A DNA stretch of 64,000 bases from JBEBVQ01 sp037190845 (GCA_037190845.1 JBBCJI010000001.1:248001-312000); one strand, 5' to 3'. Shown: positions 36,916 to 44,548, counted from the stretch's first letter. Program-made: numbers and translations. Notes: generated from the letters alone by a model not told the origin.

Positions 36916-38928
36916 TTACTCGCCGAAACAGTGTATGTCCTGCGTACATGGCACTTGGATCATAGTCAGCGTGCCTCCCGACTCCGGCGACTCTACATTA
37001 TAAATGCCATGCAGCAACTGTACCCGGTAACGGATATTCGAAAGGCCGATCCCTTCATGCGGCAGTCCTTCCGTCCGGTGCATCCCTACTCCATTGTCTT
37101 CCACCATCATGATCAGCATCTTGCCAGCCGTATAGACTTGTACATTCACTTCTGTGGCCTGTGCATGTTTTACGATGTTGGCAATCAGCTCCTGGAAGAT
37201 ACGGTAGAGGCTGGCTTCCTGTTGCGGGGCCAGCCGGGGGGCCTGTCCCCGTTCGAAGCTGAAACGGGTATCGGTATGTGCAAATGTCTTGCCCATCAGG
37301 TCTTCCATTGCATCGCAAAGGCCGGTCACTTCCAGCGCCTTGGGGATCATCTGGTGTGAAAGGGAGCGCAGTTCGCGGTAAGTCTGATCGAGTGCATCTG
37401 CAGTATGTTCTATAGCGTTGAGCGCATCCGGATCTAAAGTTGATTTTTTAGGAATGTTGATCAGGTTGAGACGAGACACGGTGATCGCCTGGCATATACC
37501 ATCGTGCAATTCACGTGCAATACGCTTGCGTTCATTTTCCTGCACCTCGATCATGTCCTGCGACCAGGCTTCCTGCTGCCTGATCTTTTCCAGGTTTTCC
37601 ACGTCCCGCCGCTGCATCTCCTTCCGCGCCTGTCGCATACGCGCGATCACCCAGACACAACCCAACAAAACGATCGCAGCCAGCGCCACACCCAGCCAGC
37701 TCCTGAGCCGGTATATCTCATTGCGGGCGTTCAGATCTTCGAGCGCACGCTGCTGTTGCAATTGAATGATCTCATTTTCTTTTTTATCTACATCATGCTT
37801 CGCATTCATATCAGCGATCAGCCGCTGGGATTCGGTATGATAGATGCTGTCGTTGAGTGCCTGCGCCTGGCGGGTGTACGTCAGGGCCGCCGGATAATTA
37901 CTTTTGCGTTCGGCTATCCGCCCCATCAGCAGGAACACGTTTCTTTTTACGTAGAGATTCCCCGTTTTTTCAGAACGCTCCAGTGACATGCGGGCATAAG
38001 CGAGGGCAGAATCCGCACGCCCCAGATCAAAGTAATCATTGGCTACATTATATTGAGCAAGGGCAAGTCCTCTCACATCCGCGATTTCTTCCTGCAGCTT
38101 CGCCGTTTTAAGATGATAGGCCAATGCCTCTGATGTCCGACCCAATGTACGCGCGCAGGATCCCAGGTTGTTATAGTTCAACGCAGCACGCCAGAGGAAT
38201 CCATGTTTTTCATTGATCTGCAAGGCTTGATGATATAATTGGACCGCCTCTTTTGTCTTGTCTTCCGCTTCGTACATCAGGCCGATGTTGTGTAATGTTT
38301 CAGATATCCCGGCAGCATCATTTTTATCGCGTCTGATCTGAAGCGCATTCTGATAATATTGCAATGCCCGCTCCCAGTTGCTGGTATTGTAATGAATGAT
38401 CCCTATGTTATTGAATGATTCGGCTACACCCAATGCATCACCTGAATTTTCCCTCAACCGTAATGACCTTAGAAAATACCTGAGCGCTTCATGATAATTA
38501 TCACGGGATTCATAGACACGTCCCACTCCACTCAGGATCGCAGCGATCAGCCGGATGTCACGCGGATCGGAAGCAAACCGCAATGCTCTGCCGTAGTTAT
38601 ACAATGCCATATCCGGCTGGCCGGTAGTGAATAAAGCGCCGGCCAGGTAGTAATGTGCCAACGCCAGCAGCGAATCATCCCGCACTGCGGCTGCGAGCCG
38701 GAGCGCTTCTTCGGAAACCGGTAAAAGCTGGTTCCCGGCGCCACGGGACTGCCATATCCGTGCCTCGCGGAACAGGCTGTCGAGCGTGCGTCTTTCTTCC
38801 GCAATGTTCTGCAGTGTTCCCAGGTTTTCAGGATACGGCGCCTGCGCCCCGGCATTACCGGAAGGCCACAAACAGGAAAACAAAACGAACAGTAAGCAAG
38901 TGTGTTTCACCTTATTTCTTTCAGGCAT
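36916..38928 (-). CDS. TPR-containing sensor histidine kinase (HisKA_3, NarL-type)
   Basis: 670 aa from ATG 38928, where the signal peptide starts (ends GAQA); an in-frame ATG at 39036 adds 36 unlikely residues. A periplasmic array of about seven tetratricopeptide repeats (typical NNIGIIHYNTSNWERAL) is followed by a coiled segment, one membrane helix (WLGVALAAIVLLGCVWVIA), a HisKA_3 domain (RELHDGICQAITVSRL) and a HATPase domain (ANIVKHAQA, HEGIGLSNI). Such kinases pair with LuxR-type regulators; none is adjacent, so the orphan regulator at 24707 is a candidate. Confidence 0.9.
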   Translation of the reverse strand: MPERNKVKHTCLLFVLFSCLWPSGNAGAQAPYPENLGTLQNIAEERRTLDSLFREARIWQSRGAGNQLLPVSEEALRLAAAVRDDSLLALAHYYLAGALFTTGQPDMALYNYGRALRFASDPRDIRLIAAILSGVGRVYESRDNYHEALRYFLRSLRLRENSGDALGVAESFNNIGIIHYNTSNWERALQYYQNALQIRRDKNDAAGISETLHNIGLMYEAEDKTKEAVQLYHQALQINEKHGFLWRAALNYNNLGSCARTLGRTSEALAYHLKTAKLQEEIADVRGLALAQYNVANDYFDLGRADSALAYARMSLERSEKTGNLYVKRNVFLLMGRIAERKSNYPAALTYTRQAQALNDSIYHTESQRLIADMNAKHDVDKKENEIIQLQQQRALEDLNARNEIYRLRSWLGVALAAIVLLGCVWVIARMRQARKEMQRRDVENLEKIRQQEAWSQDMIEVQENERKRIARELHDGICQAITVSRLNLINIPKKSTLDPDALNAIEHTADALDQTYRELRSLSHQMIPKALEVTGLCDAMEDLMGKTFAHTDTRFSFERGQAPRLAPQQEASLYRIFQELIANIVKHAQATEVNVQVYTAGKMLIMMVEDNGVGMHRTEGLPHEGIGLSNIRYRVQLLHGIYNVESPESGGTLTMIQVPCTQDIHCFGE

Positions 38929-39042
38929 CAAAGCATGAAGGTCGCAAATTGTGGAAAAACCGCAAGATCTTTTAGATCGATGCTGTCCCGGATGCGCTCC
39001 GCTAACATCCGGAACAGCGCCAATATTAAACTCCATGAAAGT

Positions 39043-39621
39043 TCACTGCTGTATCTCAATACCATATTTGTACAACAATCCCGGCACACCCCAAATGGAA
39101 AACTTTGCTTTTTTGATCCGGTTGATTTCAGGATCAATCGAATAGTTGTGAGAAGTCCGAAAATCCGCCTTTTCAAGTATAGTACGGTCAAATACGGCTT
39201 GTGTTAAATTACAGTTGTCGAAAACAGCGCCTGTCAGGTCGCTTTCTGTAAAGTCGGATTCCTTCAACTGCACATTTTTAAAAACGGTGTTTCTGATTTT
39301 TGTTTTAAAGAATGAGGAGTGATTGAGCTGGCACCCGTCAAACGAAAAAGAAAGGCCAAAACCGCTGCAGACATCAAAGCGAAGCCCCAGCATTTTGCAA
39401 TCCCTGAATCTGATGTTGTTTAATGCAGTGCCAGCAGTATTCGCCAGGCTCAGATTACAATCGTAAAACGTGCAGTCAACAAACCGGATACCGGAAAGAT
39501 CTGTGCCGGCAAAGTTGCAGTTACGGAACGTGCAGTTTTCATACTCGCCTTTTACCAGCGGGCTTTGTGTGAAGTCATTTCTGTCAAAAGTTTTGTCTTG
39601 TATGTAGGTTTCCTGTCGCAT
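39043..39621 (-). CDS. Pentapeptide-repeat protein
   Basis: 192 aa from ATG 39621 (an ATG at 39639 is also possible). Residues about 10-165 are imperfect A(D/N)LxF-type five-residue repeats, such as CTFRNCNFAGTDLSGIRFVD and DFTESDLTGAVFDNCNL, which fold as a right-handed quadrilateral helix. Relatives include the McbG/Qnr DNA-mimic group and many uncharacterised proteins, and this one cannot be placed further. The Cys at every few repeats is notable. Confidence 0.88.
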   Translation of the reverse strand: MRQETYIQDKTFDRNDFTQSPLVKGEYENCTFRNCNFAGTDLSGIRFVDCTFYDCNLSLANTAGTALNNIRFRDCKMLGLRFDVCSGFGLSFSFDGCQLNHSSFFKTKIRNTVFKNVQLKESDFTESDLTGAVFDNCNLTQAVFDRTILEKADFRTSHNYSIDPEINRIKKAKFSIWGVPGLLYKYGIEIQQ

Positions 39622-39722
39622 CGGTGGTGCAATATGCATGAATTTTATGGAAAACCGATTACCTGCAACGTGTATTATAAAGGACTTCATGTTTCCGCTC
39701 AATGTAAAGGAATGAAGAAACT

Positions 39723-39745
39723 TGAGGTCACAAATTGTGACCTCA
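39723..39745. promoter_or_regulatory. Perfect 23-bp palindrome, candidate operator
   Basis: TGAGGTCACAA, a central A, then TTGTGACCTCA: two 11-bp arms with no mismatch. It lies about 100 bp upstream of the pentapeptide gene start and 130 bp before a decayed XRE gene. The symmetry suits a dimeric repressor; the regulator is unknown. Confidence 0.5.
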
Positions 39746-39873
39746 GGTTGGGAGGTAGCACAACCCATCGGGTCCCATAGACTTAGAAAGCAAACAGGAC
39801 TTAACAGATTTATAATGAAATCAACTTGTTTCCTAAATAAGAAACTTTTTTCTTTGTGTAAAGATGAGACAAG

Positions 39874-40014
39874 TTAGATGGACGATTACAAATTTCTAAA
39901 ATTGAAAACAGTGCAACTGATGCAAGATTTACGACTATACTGAAAGTGTTTGAAGCATTAGGAGCAAAAGTAAATTTTTATGTAGAACTGAATAACAGGA
40001 AGATAGCATATTAA
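39874..40014 (+). pseudogene. C-terminal remnant of an XRE/HTH antitoxin-like gene
   Basis: After a TGA the frame reads LQISKIENSATDARFTTILK then VFEALGAKVNFYVEL, the second half of a HigA/HipB-like HTH (QISKIEN is the recognition helix end). The first half is lost or scrambled, and no start codon remains. Confidence 0.6.
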
Positions 40015-40127
40015 TCCTTCCCTTTTTATTATTTCCGGACAAAAAGAAAGGGGTCGAATTTGACCCCTTCAGAAGATAGCGGATCAAATCCGTCATGACA
40101 CGTTCACATCTCAATACACCAAAAAAA

Positions 40128-40159
40128 TTTGCCCCGAATAAAAACTCCCCCTATCTTTG
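40128..40159 (+). promoter_or_regulatory. Canonical Bacteroidota promoter of the cysteine operon
   Basis: -33 box TTTG (40128-40131), a 20-bp spacer and -7 box TATCTTTG (40152-40159), an exact fit to TTTG-N19/20-TAnnTTTG. Transcription should begin near 40166, about 25 nt before the first leader ORF. Confidence 0.75.
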
Positions 40160-40191
40160 CATCGCAATACCTCAAAAGGGTCAAACAAAAA

Positions 40192-40287
40192 ATGAACACA
40201 ACAATCAGCCAATACACAAACAACCGCGCTGCATCAGTGATGCTGTGTTGTGGTTGTATGCCTTTGCGGGATACGTGTACCGGTTAG
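40192..40287 (+). CDS. Cysteine-rich leader peptide 1 (attenuator ORF)
   Basis: 31 codons ending in TAG. Cys at residues 19, 20, 22 (SVMLCCGCMP) and 29 (TCTG). It lies directly behind a canonical promoter and 36 nt before an intrinsic terminator. Codons 29-31 are complementary over 8 bp to the 5' arm plus loop of that terminator. It has the same design as leader 2: the Cys block begins at residue 19, C-M-P follows, and there is a late Cys at 29. I read it as a regulatory leader whose translation senses charged tRNA-Cys; the peptide itself probably has no function. No Shine-Dalgarno site is seen, as usual in this phylum. Confidence 0.78.
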   Translation: MNTTISQYTNNRAASVMLCCGCMPLRDTCTG

Positions 40288-40336
40288 ATGAAGATATTGG
40301 ATTAAAATAAAAAGATCTGAAAGCTCCTCCGGTACA
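40276..40336 (+). promoter_or_regulatory. Antiterminator pairing of leader 1
   Basis: TGTACCGG (40276-40283, codons 29-31) is perfectly complementary to CCGGTACA (40329-40336), which is the 3' half of the terminator's 5' arm plus three loop bases. A ribosome stalled at the Cys codons near 40246-40257 would leave 40276-40283 free to pair; a ribosome at the stop codon (40285) would cover it. This is the expected switch between antitermination and termination. Confidence 0.65.
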
Positions 40337-40355
40337 AAACCAGGGGAGTTTTTTT
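40324..40355 (+). terminator. Intrinsic terminator 1 of the cysteine leader
   Basis: CTCCTCCGGT, loop ACAAA, ACCAGGGGAG (one C-A mismatch and one G-U), then seven T at 40349-40355. It follows leader 1 and precedes leader 2 by 22 nt. Confidence 0.8.
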
Positions 40356-40377
40356 ATACGGCTTACACAAGGAAATA

Positions 40378-40476
40378 ATGAAAAACATATTGACACATAC
40401 AGCAGCAGCAAACGGTAACAGCATGATGACATGTTGCTGTTGTTGTATGCCTGAACCTGTGTGTTGTCGTGTGTAA
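40378..40476 (+). CDS. Cysteine-rich leader peptide 2 (attenuator ORF)
   Basis: 32 codons ending in TAA. Five consecutive Cys at residues 19-23 (MMTCCCCCMPEP) and two more at 29-30 (VCCRV). An AGGAAA stretch 4 bp before the ATG may act as a ribosome-binding site. No promoter fits in the 22 nt behind terminator 1, so it is reached only by read-through. Codons 28-31 pair over 10 bp with the terminator 2 loop region. The five-Cys run makes sensing of Cys-tRNA the obvious role; an alternative as a metal- or redox-binding microprotein is less likely given the paired terminator and the tandem design. Confidence 0.82.
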   Translation: MKNILTHTAAANGNSMMTCCCCCMPEPVCCRV

Positions 40477-40517
40477 TATCGTCTTTGTAAAATCATGAAA
40501 AGGCCTTACGACAACAC
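40461..40517 (+). promoter_or_regulatory. Antiterminator pairing of leader 2
   Basis: GTGTTGTCGT (40461-40470, within codons 28-31) is perfectly complementary to ACGACAACAC (40508-40517), that is the last three bases of the terminator's 5' arm and its whole loop. It starts 15 nt after the last codon of the Cys block (40444-40446), so a ribosome stalled there would leave it exposed, while one terminating at 40474 would mask it. The geometry equals that of leader 1 with unrelated bases. Confidence 0.65.
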
Positions 40518-40532
40518 CGTAAGGCCTTTTTT
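40500..40532 (+). terminator. Intrinsic terminator 2 of the cysteine leader
   Basis: Perfect 11-bp stem AAGGCCTTACG / CGTAAGGCCTT with a 7-nt loop, followed by a run of six T (overlapping the stem end). It stands 23 nt after the leader 2 stop and 243 nt before the cysteine synthase gene. Confidence 0.88.
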
Positions 40533-40543
40533 AATGTTACTAT

Positions 40544-40746
40544 TTAGAACCTGTATAAAAATGATTGGTAAAAAGTATGAGCACCCGACACCCCTCACGT
40601 TCTCCCCTCAAAAGGGAGACGATCAGGCCGTCCTTCAGTAGTGCTATGACAAAAGAACGGTGCAAATTCCCCCTTTGAAGGGGGCAAGGGAATATTTTCA
40701 CTATTACAAATTATGATCTCAAAGAATTTTAAACAGGCCCTTAATA
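40544..40746. mobile_element. MITE-like repeat, copy 1 (CCTGT-TAAAA ends)
   Basis: About 200 bp between imperfect inverted ends TTTAGAACCTGTATAAAA and TTTTAAACAGGCCCTTAAT. The inside holds GGGAGACGATCAGG and CCCCCTTTGAAGGGGG hairpin material. It closely matches the outer halves of 62763-63266. It lies between terminator 2 and the start of the cysteine synthase gene, so it becomes part of the operon's 5' UTR. Confidence 0.6.
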
Positions 40747-40775
40747 AGTAATTCCGGATCAATCAAAAAAATCCA

Positions 40776-41708
40776 ATGGCATCGGAAACAATCATTAACC
40801 CAACACTCGCAGACAGACTTTCGCAGACAGGCGAACAGATCGGCAATACACCGCTTTTGCCGATCCGCAACCTGCATCCGAATAAAAATGTACGCATTTA
40901 TGCCAAGGCCGAATGGCAGCAGTTATCAGGCAGCGTAAAAGCCCGGGCAGCTTTCAATATCATCCGCCATGCCATTGAGCAGGGATCGCTGAACGAAAGC
41001 AAAACACTGCTGGATGCCACCAGTGGTAACACGGGGATAGCATATGCTGCCGTTGGGAAAGAGCTGGGCATATCTGTCGCACTGTGCCTGCCCGAAAACG
41101 CTTCCAAAGAAAGAAAAGAAATACTGGAATCACTGGGCGCTACGATCATCTTCACCTCAAAATTCGGAGGAACGGATGAGTCGCAGGAAAAGGCCGCACA
41201 ACTGGCCCAGCAATATCCGGACAAATATTTTTACGCCAGCCAGTATACCAATGATCAGAACTGGAAAGCGCATTATTACGGCACCTCAGAAGAAATCATT
41301 AAGGTAGTGCCGGACATAACTCATTTCGTCACAGGCATGGGCACTACCGGTACTTTTATCGGTACATCGAGGAGATTAAAAGAAATAAATCCGTCTATCC
41401 AGGTCATTTCACTGCAGCCCGAACTGGCATTGCATGGCATGGAGGGCTGGAAACACCTGGAGACGGCAATCGTCCCCAAAATATATGACCCCTCGGTTGC
41501 AGACAGGAATATTGAAATCCCCACACCCGACGCCTATGATATCATCAAACGATTGTATGAATCCGAAGGATTACTGCTCAGCCCTTCGGCTGCAGCAAAT
41601 ATAGCCGGGGCTTTGAAGATTGCCGGTGAGATAGAATCGGGAACGATTGTCACAATCCTCCCCGATAATGCGGACAAATACAGTGAAGTCATCAGTCAAA
41701 TTCTTTAA
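40776..41708 (+). CDS. cysM: Cysteine synthase, CysM-type (PLP enzyme)
   Basis: 310 aa, fold type II PLP enzyme. Visible motifs: substrate loop GNTPL, PLP lysine in SGSVKARAA (Lys55), SGNTGIAYA, the phosphate-binding GMGTTGTF, and SPSAAANIAGAL. It is more like mycobacterial CysM (PENASKERK, THFVTGMGTTGTF) than CysK. CysM of that type takes O-phosphoserine or O-acetylserine and a sulfur-carrier-protein thiocarboxylate. It is first in a tight operon (2 bp to the JAMM gene, 12 bp on to the CysO/E1 fusion), which supports this use. It is preceded by the double Cys leader. Confidence 0.9.
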   Translation: MASETIINPTLADRLSQTGEQIGNTPLLPIRNLHPNKNVRIYAKAEWQQLSGSVKARAAFNIIRHAIEQGSLNESKTLLDATSGNTGIAYAAVGKELGISVALCLPENASKERKEILESLGATIIFTSKFGGTDESQEKAAQLAQQYPDKYFYASQYTNDQNWKAHYYGTSEEIIKVVPDITHFVTGMGTTGTFIGTSRRLKEINPSIQVISLQPELALHGMEGWKHLETAIVPKIYDPSVADRNIEIPTPDAYDIIKRLYESEGLLLSPSAAANIAGALKIAGEIESGTIVTILPDNADKYSEVISQIL

Positions 41709-41710
41709 TC

Positions 41711-42145
41711 ATGCTACTCATCAACGATACCATCAAAGGACAACTAATCGACGATGCATTGCGGACCTTTCCGGATGAATGCTGCGGATTTCTGCTGGGT
41801 AGCGACAATGGAGACGAACGTACCATAGACGAGATCATCATCATCAATAACGCTAAAGAAGGCGATAAAAGAAGAAGGTTTGAAATTACGCCCAAAGACT
41901 ATCTGAAAGCAGAACAGTATGCAGAAGCACATAACCTGACCCTGCTGGGGGTATACCATTCGCATCCCAACCATCCGTCCGTACCCAGCGAGCACGACCG
42001 GGTGGTGGCGCAACCCTTTTTCTCTTACGTCATTATTGCCGTCTGGGAAAATGAATGGAGATCCATTCAGTCATGGCTGCTGAATGATGACTTTCAGTTT
42101 GAAGAAGAAAAAATTCTGTTTACCAATACCGTTCATTCACTATAA
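41711..42145 (+). CDS. JAMM/Mov34 metallopeptidase, Mec-like
   Basis: 144 aa. Zinc-protease signature complete: Glu23 (FPDECCGFLLG), His83, His85, Ser93 and Asp96 in YHSHPNHPSVPSEHD. In mycobacteria the homologous Mec cleaves newly formed cysteine off the carrier protein CysO; other JAMM proteins trim residues after a ubiquitin-fold Gly-Gly. Both roles suit this operon, because the CysO-like domain is encoded next door and is fused to its E1. Confidence 0.92.
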   Translation: MLLINDTIKGQLIDDALRTFPDECCGFLLGSDNGDERTIDEIIIINNAKEGDKRRRFEITPKDYLKAEQYAEAHNLTLLGVYHSHPNHPSVPSEHDRVVAQPFFSYVIIAVWENEWRSIQSWLLNDDFQFEEEKILFTNTVHSL

Positions 42146-42157
42146 TATAATAAAACA

Positions 42158-43582
42158 ATGGCTACGATTATCATCCCCACACCGCTTAGAAAGTTCACCG
42201 GGCAGCAATCCCGGGTACAGGTCAGCGGCAACACGATCAAAGAAAGCATCAGTGAACTGGTGCTCAACTTCCCGGATCTGAAAAAGAATCTTCTGGACGA
42301 GCAGGAGCAGATCCGCGGTTACGTCAATGTATTCGCCGGCGACGAAGACATTCGCGGCCTGCAGCAGGAAAATACACCGGTGAGCGCTGATACCGTCATC
42401 AGTATCATTCCTGCAATCGCGGGCGGAAGCGGTATTGACGATGTTCAATTCAGCAAAGAAGAATTGGCACGGTACAACCGTCATATCATCATTCCTGATT
42501 TCGGCCCCGAAGCACAGAAGAAGCTCAAAGCATCAAAAGTGCTGATCGTAGGTTCCGGCGGACTGGGTAGTCCCGTACTTTTATATCTGGCCGCTGCCGG
42601 AGTAGGCACGATCGGCCTTATTGATTTTGATGTGGTAGACGACAGTAATCTGCAGCGCCAGGTATTATTTGGCGTTGAGGATGTGGGCAAACTCAAGGTA
42701 GAAGCTGCGAAAAAAAGGATCCAAAGCCTGAATCCGAATACCAATGTAATTACTTACAACACGCAGCTTACATCTCAAAATGCCCTGGAACTGATCAGCC
42801 AGTATGATGTAGTAGCCGATGGCACAGACAACTTCCCTACCCGCTACCTCGTAAATGACGCCAGCGTGATCGCCGGCAAACCGAATGTCTATGCTTCCAT
42901 CTTCCAGTTTGAAGGGCAGGTATCTGTGTTTAACTACACCAATGCCAAAGGAGAAACAGGACCAAACTACCGGGACCTTTACCCTACTCCTCCAGCACCG
43001 GGATTAGTACCCAACTGCGCGGAAGGCGGTGTATTGGGTGTTTTGTGCGGCATTATCGGCAGCCTGCAGGCCAATGAGGTGATCAAAGTCATCACCGGTG
43101 TTGGTGAGCCATTGAGCGGACGTTTTTTTGTGTTTGATGCACTGACGTTTGAGACAAGGACACTTCGGATTTCCAAACAGAAAAACACACCGGAGATCAA
43201 AGAGTTGATTGACTATGAGCAATTCTGCGGGGTCAAGGCCGTAGAGAAAAAGATCAAAGAAATAACCGTTCATGAATTTTTGCAATGGCAAAAAGAAGGA
43301 GCTGACATCCAGGTGATAGACGTGCGGGAGCCGGCAGAATACGCTCAGGTCAATATAGGCGCGTTACTGATACCGCTGGCTACCGTAGCTGACAGGGCTG
43401 ATGAAATAAACCGTGATAAAAAAGTAGTGGTGCACTGCAAGATGGGGGGGCGGAGTGCGAAGGCAATCCGTGAACTGGAAGAGAGATTCGGATTCGATAA
43501 TCTCTACAACCTGAAAGGCGGTATCACAGCTATCCAGCAGGAAACGGATCTGCTGCAGGAAGTGACACAAGCAGTGGTCTGA
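42158..43582 (+). CDS. CysO-like ubiquitin-fold / MoeZ-type E1 / rhodanese fusion
   Basis: 474 aa with three parts. Residues 1-90 are a ThiS/MoaD-type sulfur carrier very like mycobacterial CysO (IIIPTPLRKFTG, VNVFAGDEDIR) ending in SIIPAIAGG. Residues about 95-340 are a ThiF/MoeB adenylating domain (RYNRHIIIPDFG, GSGGLGSPVLLYLAAAG, NCAEGGVLGVL) without obvious zinc CxxC pairs. Residues about 365-465 are a rhodanese with loop CKMGGRS. The E1 would adenylate the carrier's C-terminal glycine and the rhodanese donate sulfur. Because the Gly-Gly is internal (residues 89-90), cleavage, perhaps by the JAMM protein, would be needed first. Confidence 0.9.
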   Translation: MATIIIPTPLRKFTGQQSRVQVSGNTIKESISELVLNFPDLKKNLLDEQEQIRGYVNVFAGDEDIRGLQQENTPVSADTVISIIPAIAGGSGIDDVQFSKEELARYNRHIIIPDFGPEAQKKLKASKVLIVGSGGLGSPVLLYLAAAGVGTIGLIDFDVVDDSNLQRQVLFGVEDVGKLKVEAAKKRIQSLNPNTNVITYNTQLTSQNALELISQYDVVADGTDNFPTRYLVNDASVIAGKPNVYASIFQFEGQVSVFNYTNAKGETGPNYRDLYPTPPAPGLVPNCAEGGVLGVLCGIIGSLQANEVIKVITGVGEPLSGRFFVFDALTFETRTLRISKQKNTPEIKELIDYEQFCGVKAVEKKIKEITVHEFLQWQKEGADIQVIDVREPAEYAQVNIGALLIPLATVADRADEINRDKKVVVHCKMGGRSAKAIRELEERFGFDNLYNLKGGITAIQQETDLLQEVTQAVV

Positions 43583-43746
43583 GTCTCGCATGAGATTGCG
43601 GCTCGGAGGCCGCAATGACACAGTGGTAGGTCGTCAGGCAGGTCCGTTAAATGTACTGGTATGAATTTGTCCACTTTGTCATCCCGGACTTGATCCGGGA
43701 TCTCATTGCAGTACTGACTTTTTAAAGGCTGACTAAATAATACAAA
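43583..43746. repeat. Palindromic intergenic repeat
   Basis: It contains TGAGATTGCGGCTCGGAGGC near 43590 and CCGGACTTGATCCGGGATCTC near 43685, both self-complementary and of the GCCGCAATGACA / GTCATCCCGG type common in such genomes. No ORF is seen. Confidence 0.5.
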
Positions 43747-43818
43747 GGTGCTGTCGCCGAGAGGTTCAGGCACGGCTCTGCAAAAGCCGCTACACCGGTT
43801 CGAATCCGGTCAGCACCT
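43747..43818 (+). tRNA. tRNA-Cys (GCA)
   Basis: 72 nt cloverleaf. Acceptor GGTGCTG/CAGCACC with discriminator T (U73 is the cysteine identity base), D-arm GCCGAGAGGTTCAGGC, anticodon arm CGGCT-CTGCAAA-AGCCG (anticodon GCA), T-arm ACCGG-TTCGAAT-CCGGT. It lies 164 bp after the CysO/E1 fusion in the same direction, so it may be partly transcribed with the cysteine operon. Confidence 0.96.
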
Positions 43819-43860
43819 CTTTTTAACATCAATTTTCATTCACTAAAAACACAAACAGTT

Positions 43861-44499
43861 ATGGCAACATTACGCTTAGGGGACATCGCTCCCGACTTTA
43901 CCGCCGAAACAACAGAAGGCAAAATCAATTTCCATGAATTTCTCGGCGATGGCTGGGGGGTATTCTTTTCGCATCCTGCGGACTTCACGCCAGTATGCAC
44001 CACTGAACTGGGCGCTACCGCCAAACTCAAAGATGAATTTGCAAAACGTAACGTGAAAGCAATCGCACTGAGCGTAGACCCGCTGGATCAGCATATCGCA
44101 TGGACAAAAGACATCAATGAGACACAAAACACAACTGTCAACTTTCCCATTATTGCTGATGCAGACAAGAAAGTAGCAGAACTGTATGATATGATCCATC
44201 CCAATGCCAGTGAGACTTTCACGGTACGCTCGGTATACATCGTTGGGCCTGACAAGAAAGTAAAGCTGACACTTACCTACCCTGCATCTACAGGCAGAAA
44301 TTTCAATGAAATACTGCGTGTAATAGACAGCCTGCAGCTAACTGCCAACTACCAGGTAGCCACGCCCGCCAACTGGCAACATGGCGAAGATGTGGTAATC
44401 GCACCCGCAATTAAAGATGAAGATGTACCGGCTAAATTCCCGAAAGGACATACACGGGTAAAACCTTACCTGAGGTTGACGCCCCAGCCGAACCTGTAA
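43861..44499 (+). CDS. 1-Cys peroxiredoxin (Prx6-type)
   Basis: 212 aa. The active-site motif HPADFTPVCTTE carries the peroxidatic Cys46, and the protein has the long Prx6-type C-terminal part (VIAPAIKDEDVPAKFPKG ... RLTPQPNL). No resolving Cys is apparent, which defines the 1-Cys group reduced by external thiols. It follows the tRNA-Cys, extending the thiol theme of the locus. Confidence 0.93.
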   Translation: MATLRLGDIAPDFTAETTEGKINFHEFLGDGWGVFFSHPADFTPVCTTELGATAKLKDEFAKRNVKAIALSVDPLDQHIAWTKDINETQNTTVNFPIIADADKKVAELYDMIHPNASETFTVRSVYIVGPDKKVKLTLTYPASTGRNFNEILRVIDSLQLTANYQVATPANWQHGEDVVIAPAIKDEDVPAKFPKGHTRVKPYLRLTPQPNL

Positions 44500-44514
44500 G
44501 AGGATCATAAAATT

Positions 44515-44548
44515 AACCGGCCTGAAATAAGATCATTTCAGGCCGGTT
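44515..44548. terminator. Bidirectional intrinsic terminator
   Basis: AACCGGCCTGAAAT, loop AAGATC, ATTTCAGGCCGGTT: a perfect 14-bp stem between the convergent peroxiredoxin and membrane-protein genes, with T-rich or A-rich flanks. Confidence 0.8.

Noticed and set aside
40048..40071. Hairpin AAGGGGTC-GAATTT-GACCCCTT as a terminator.
   Set aside because: No T-run follows on either strand, and no intact gene ends just before it.
40378..40476. Reading leader 2 as a metal-binding or redox microprotein (five Cys in a row).
   Set aside because: The matched terminator, the complementary antiterminator strand and the sister leader with fewer Cys are better explained by attenuation.
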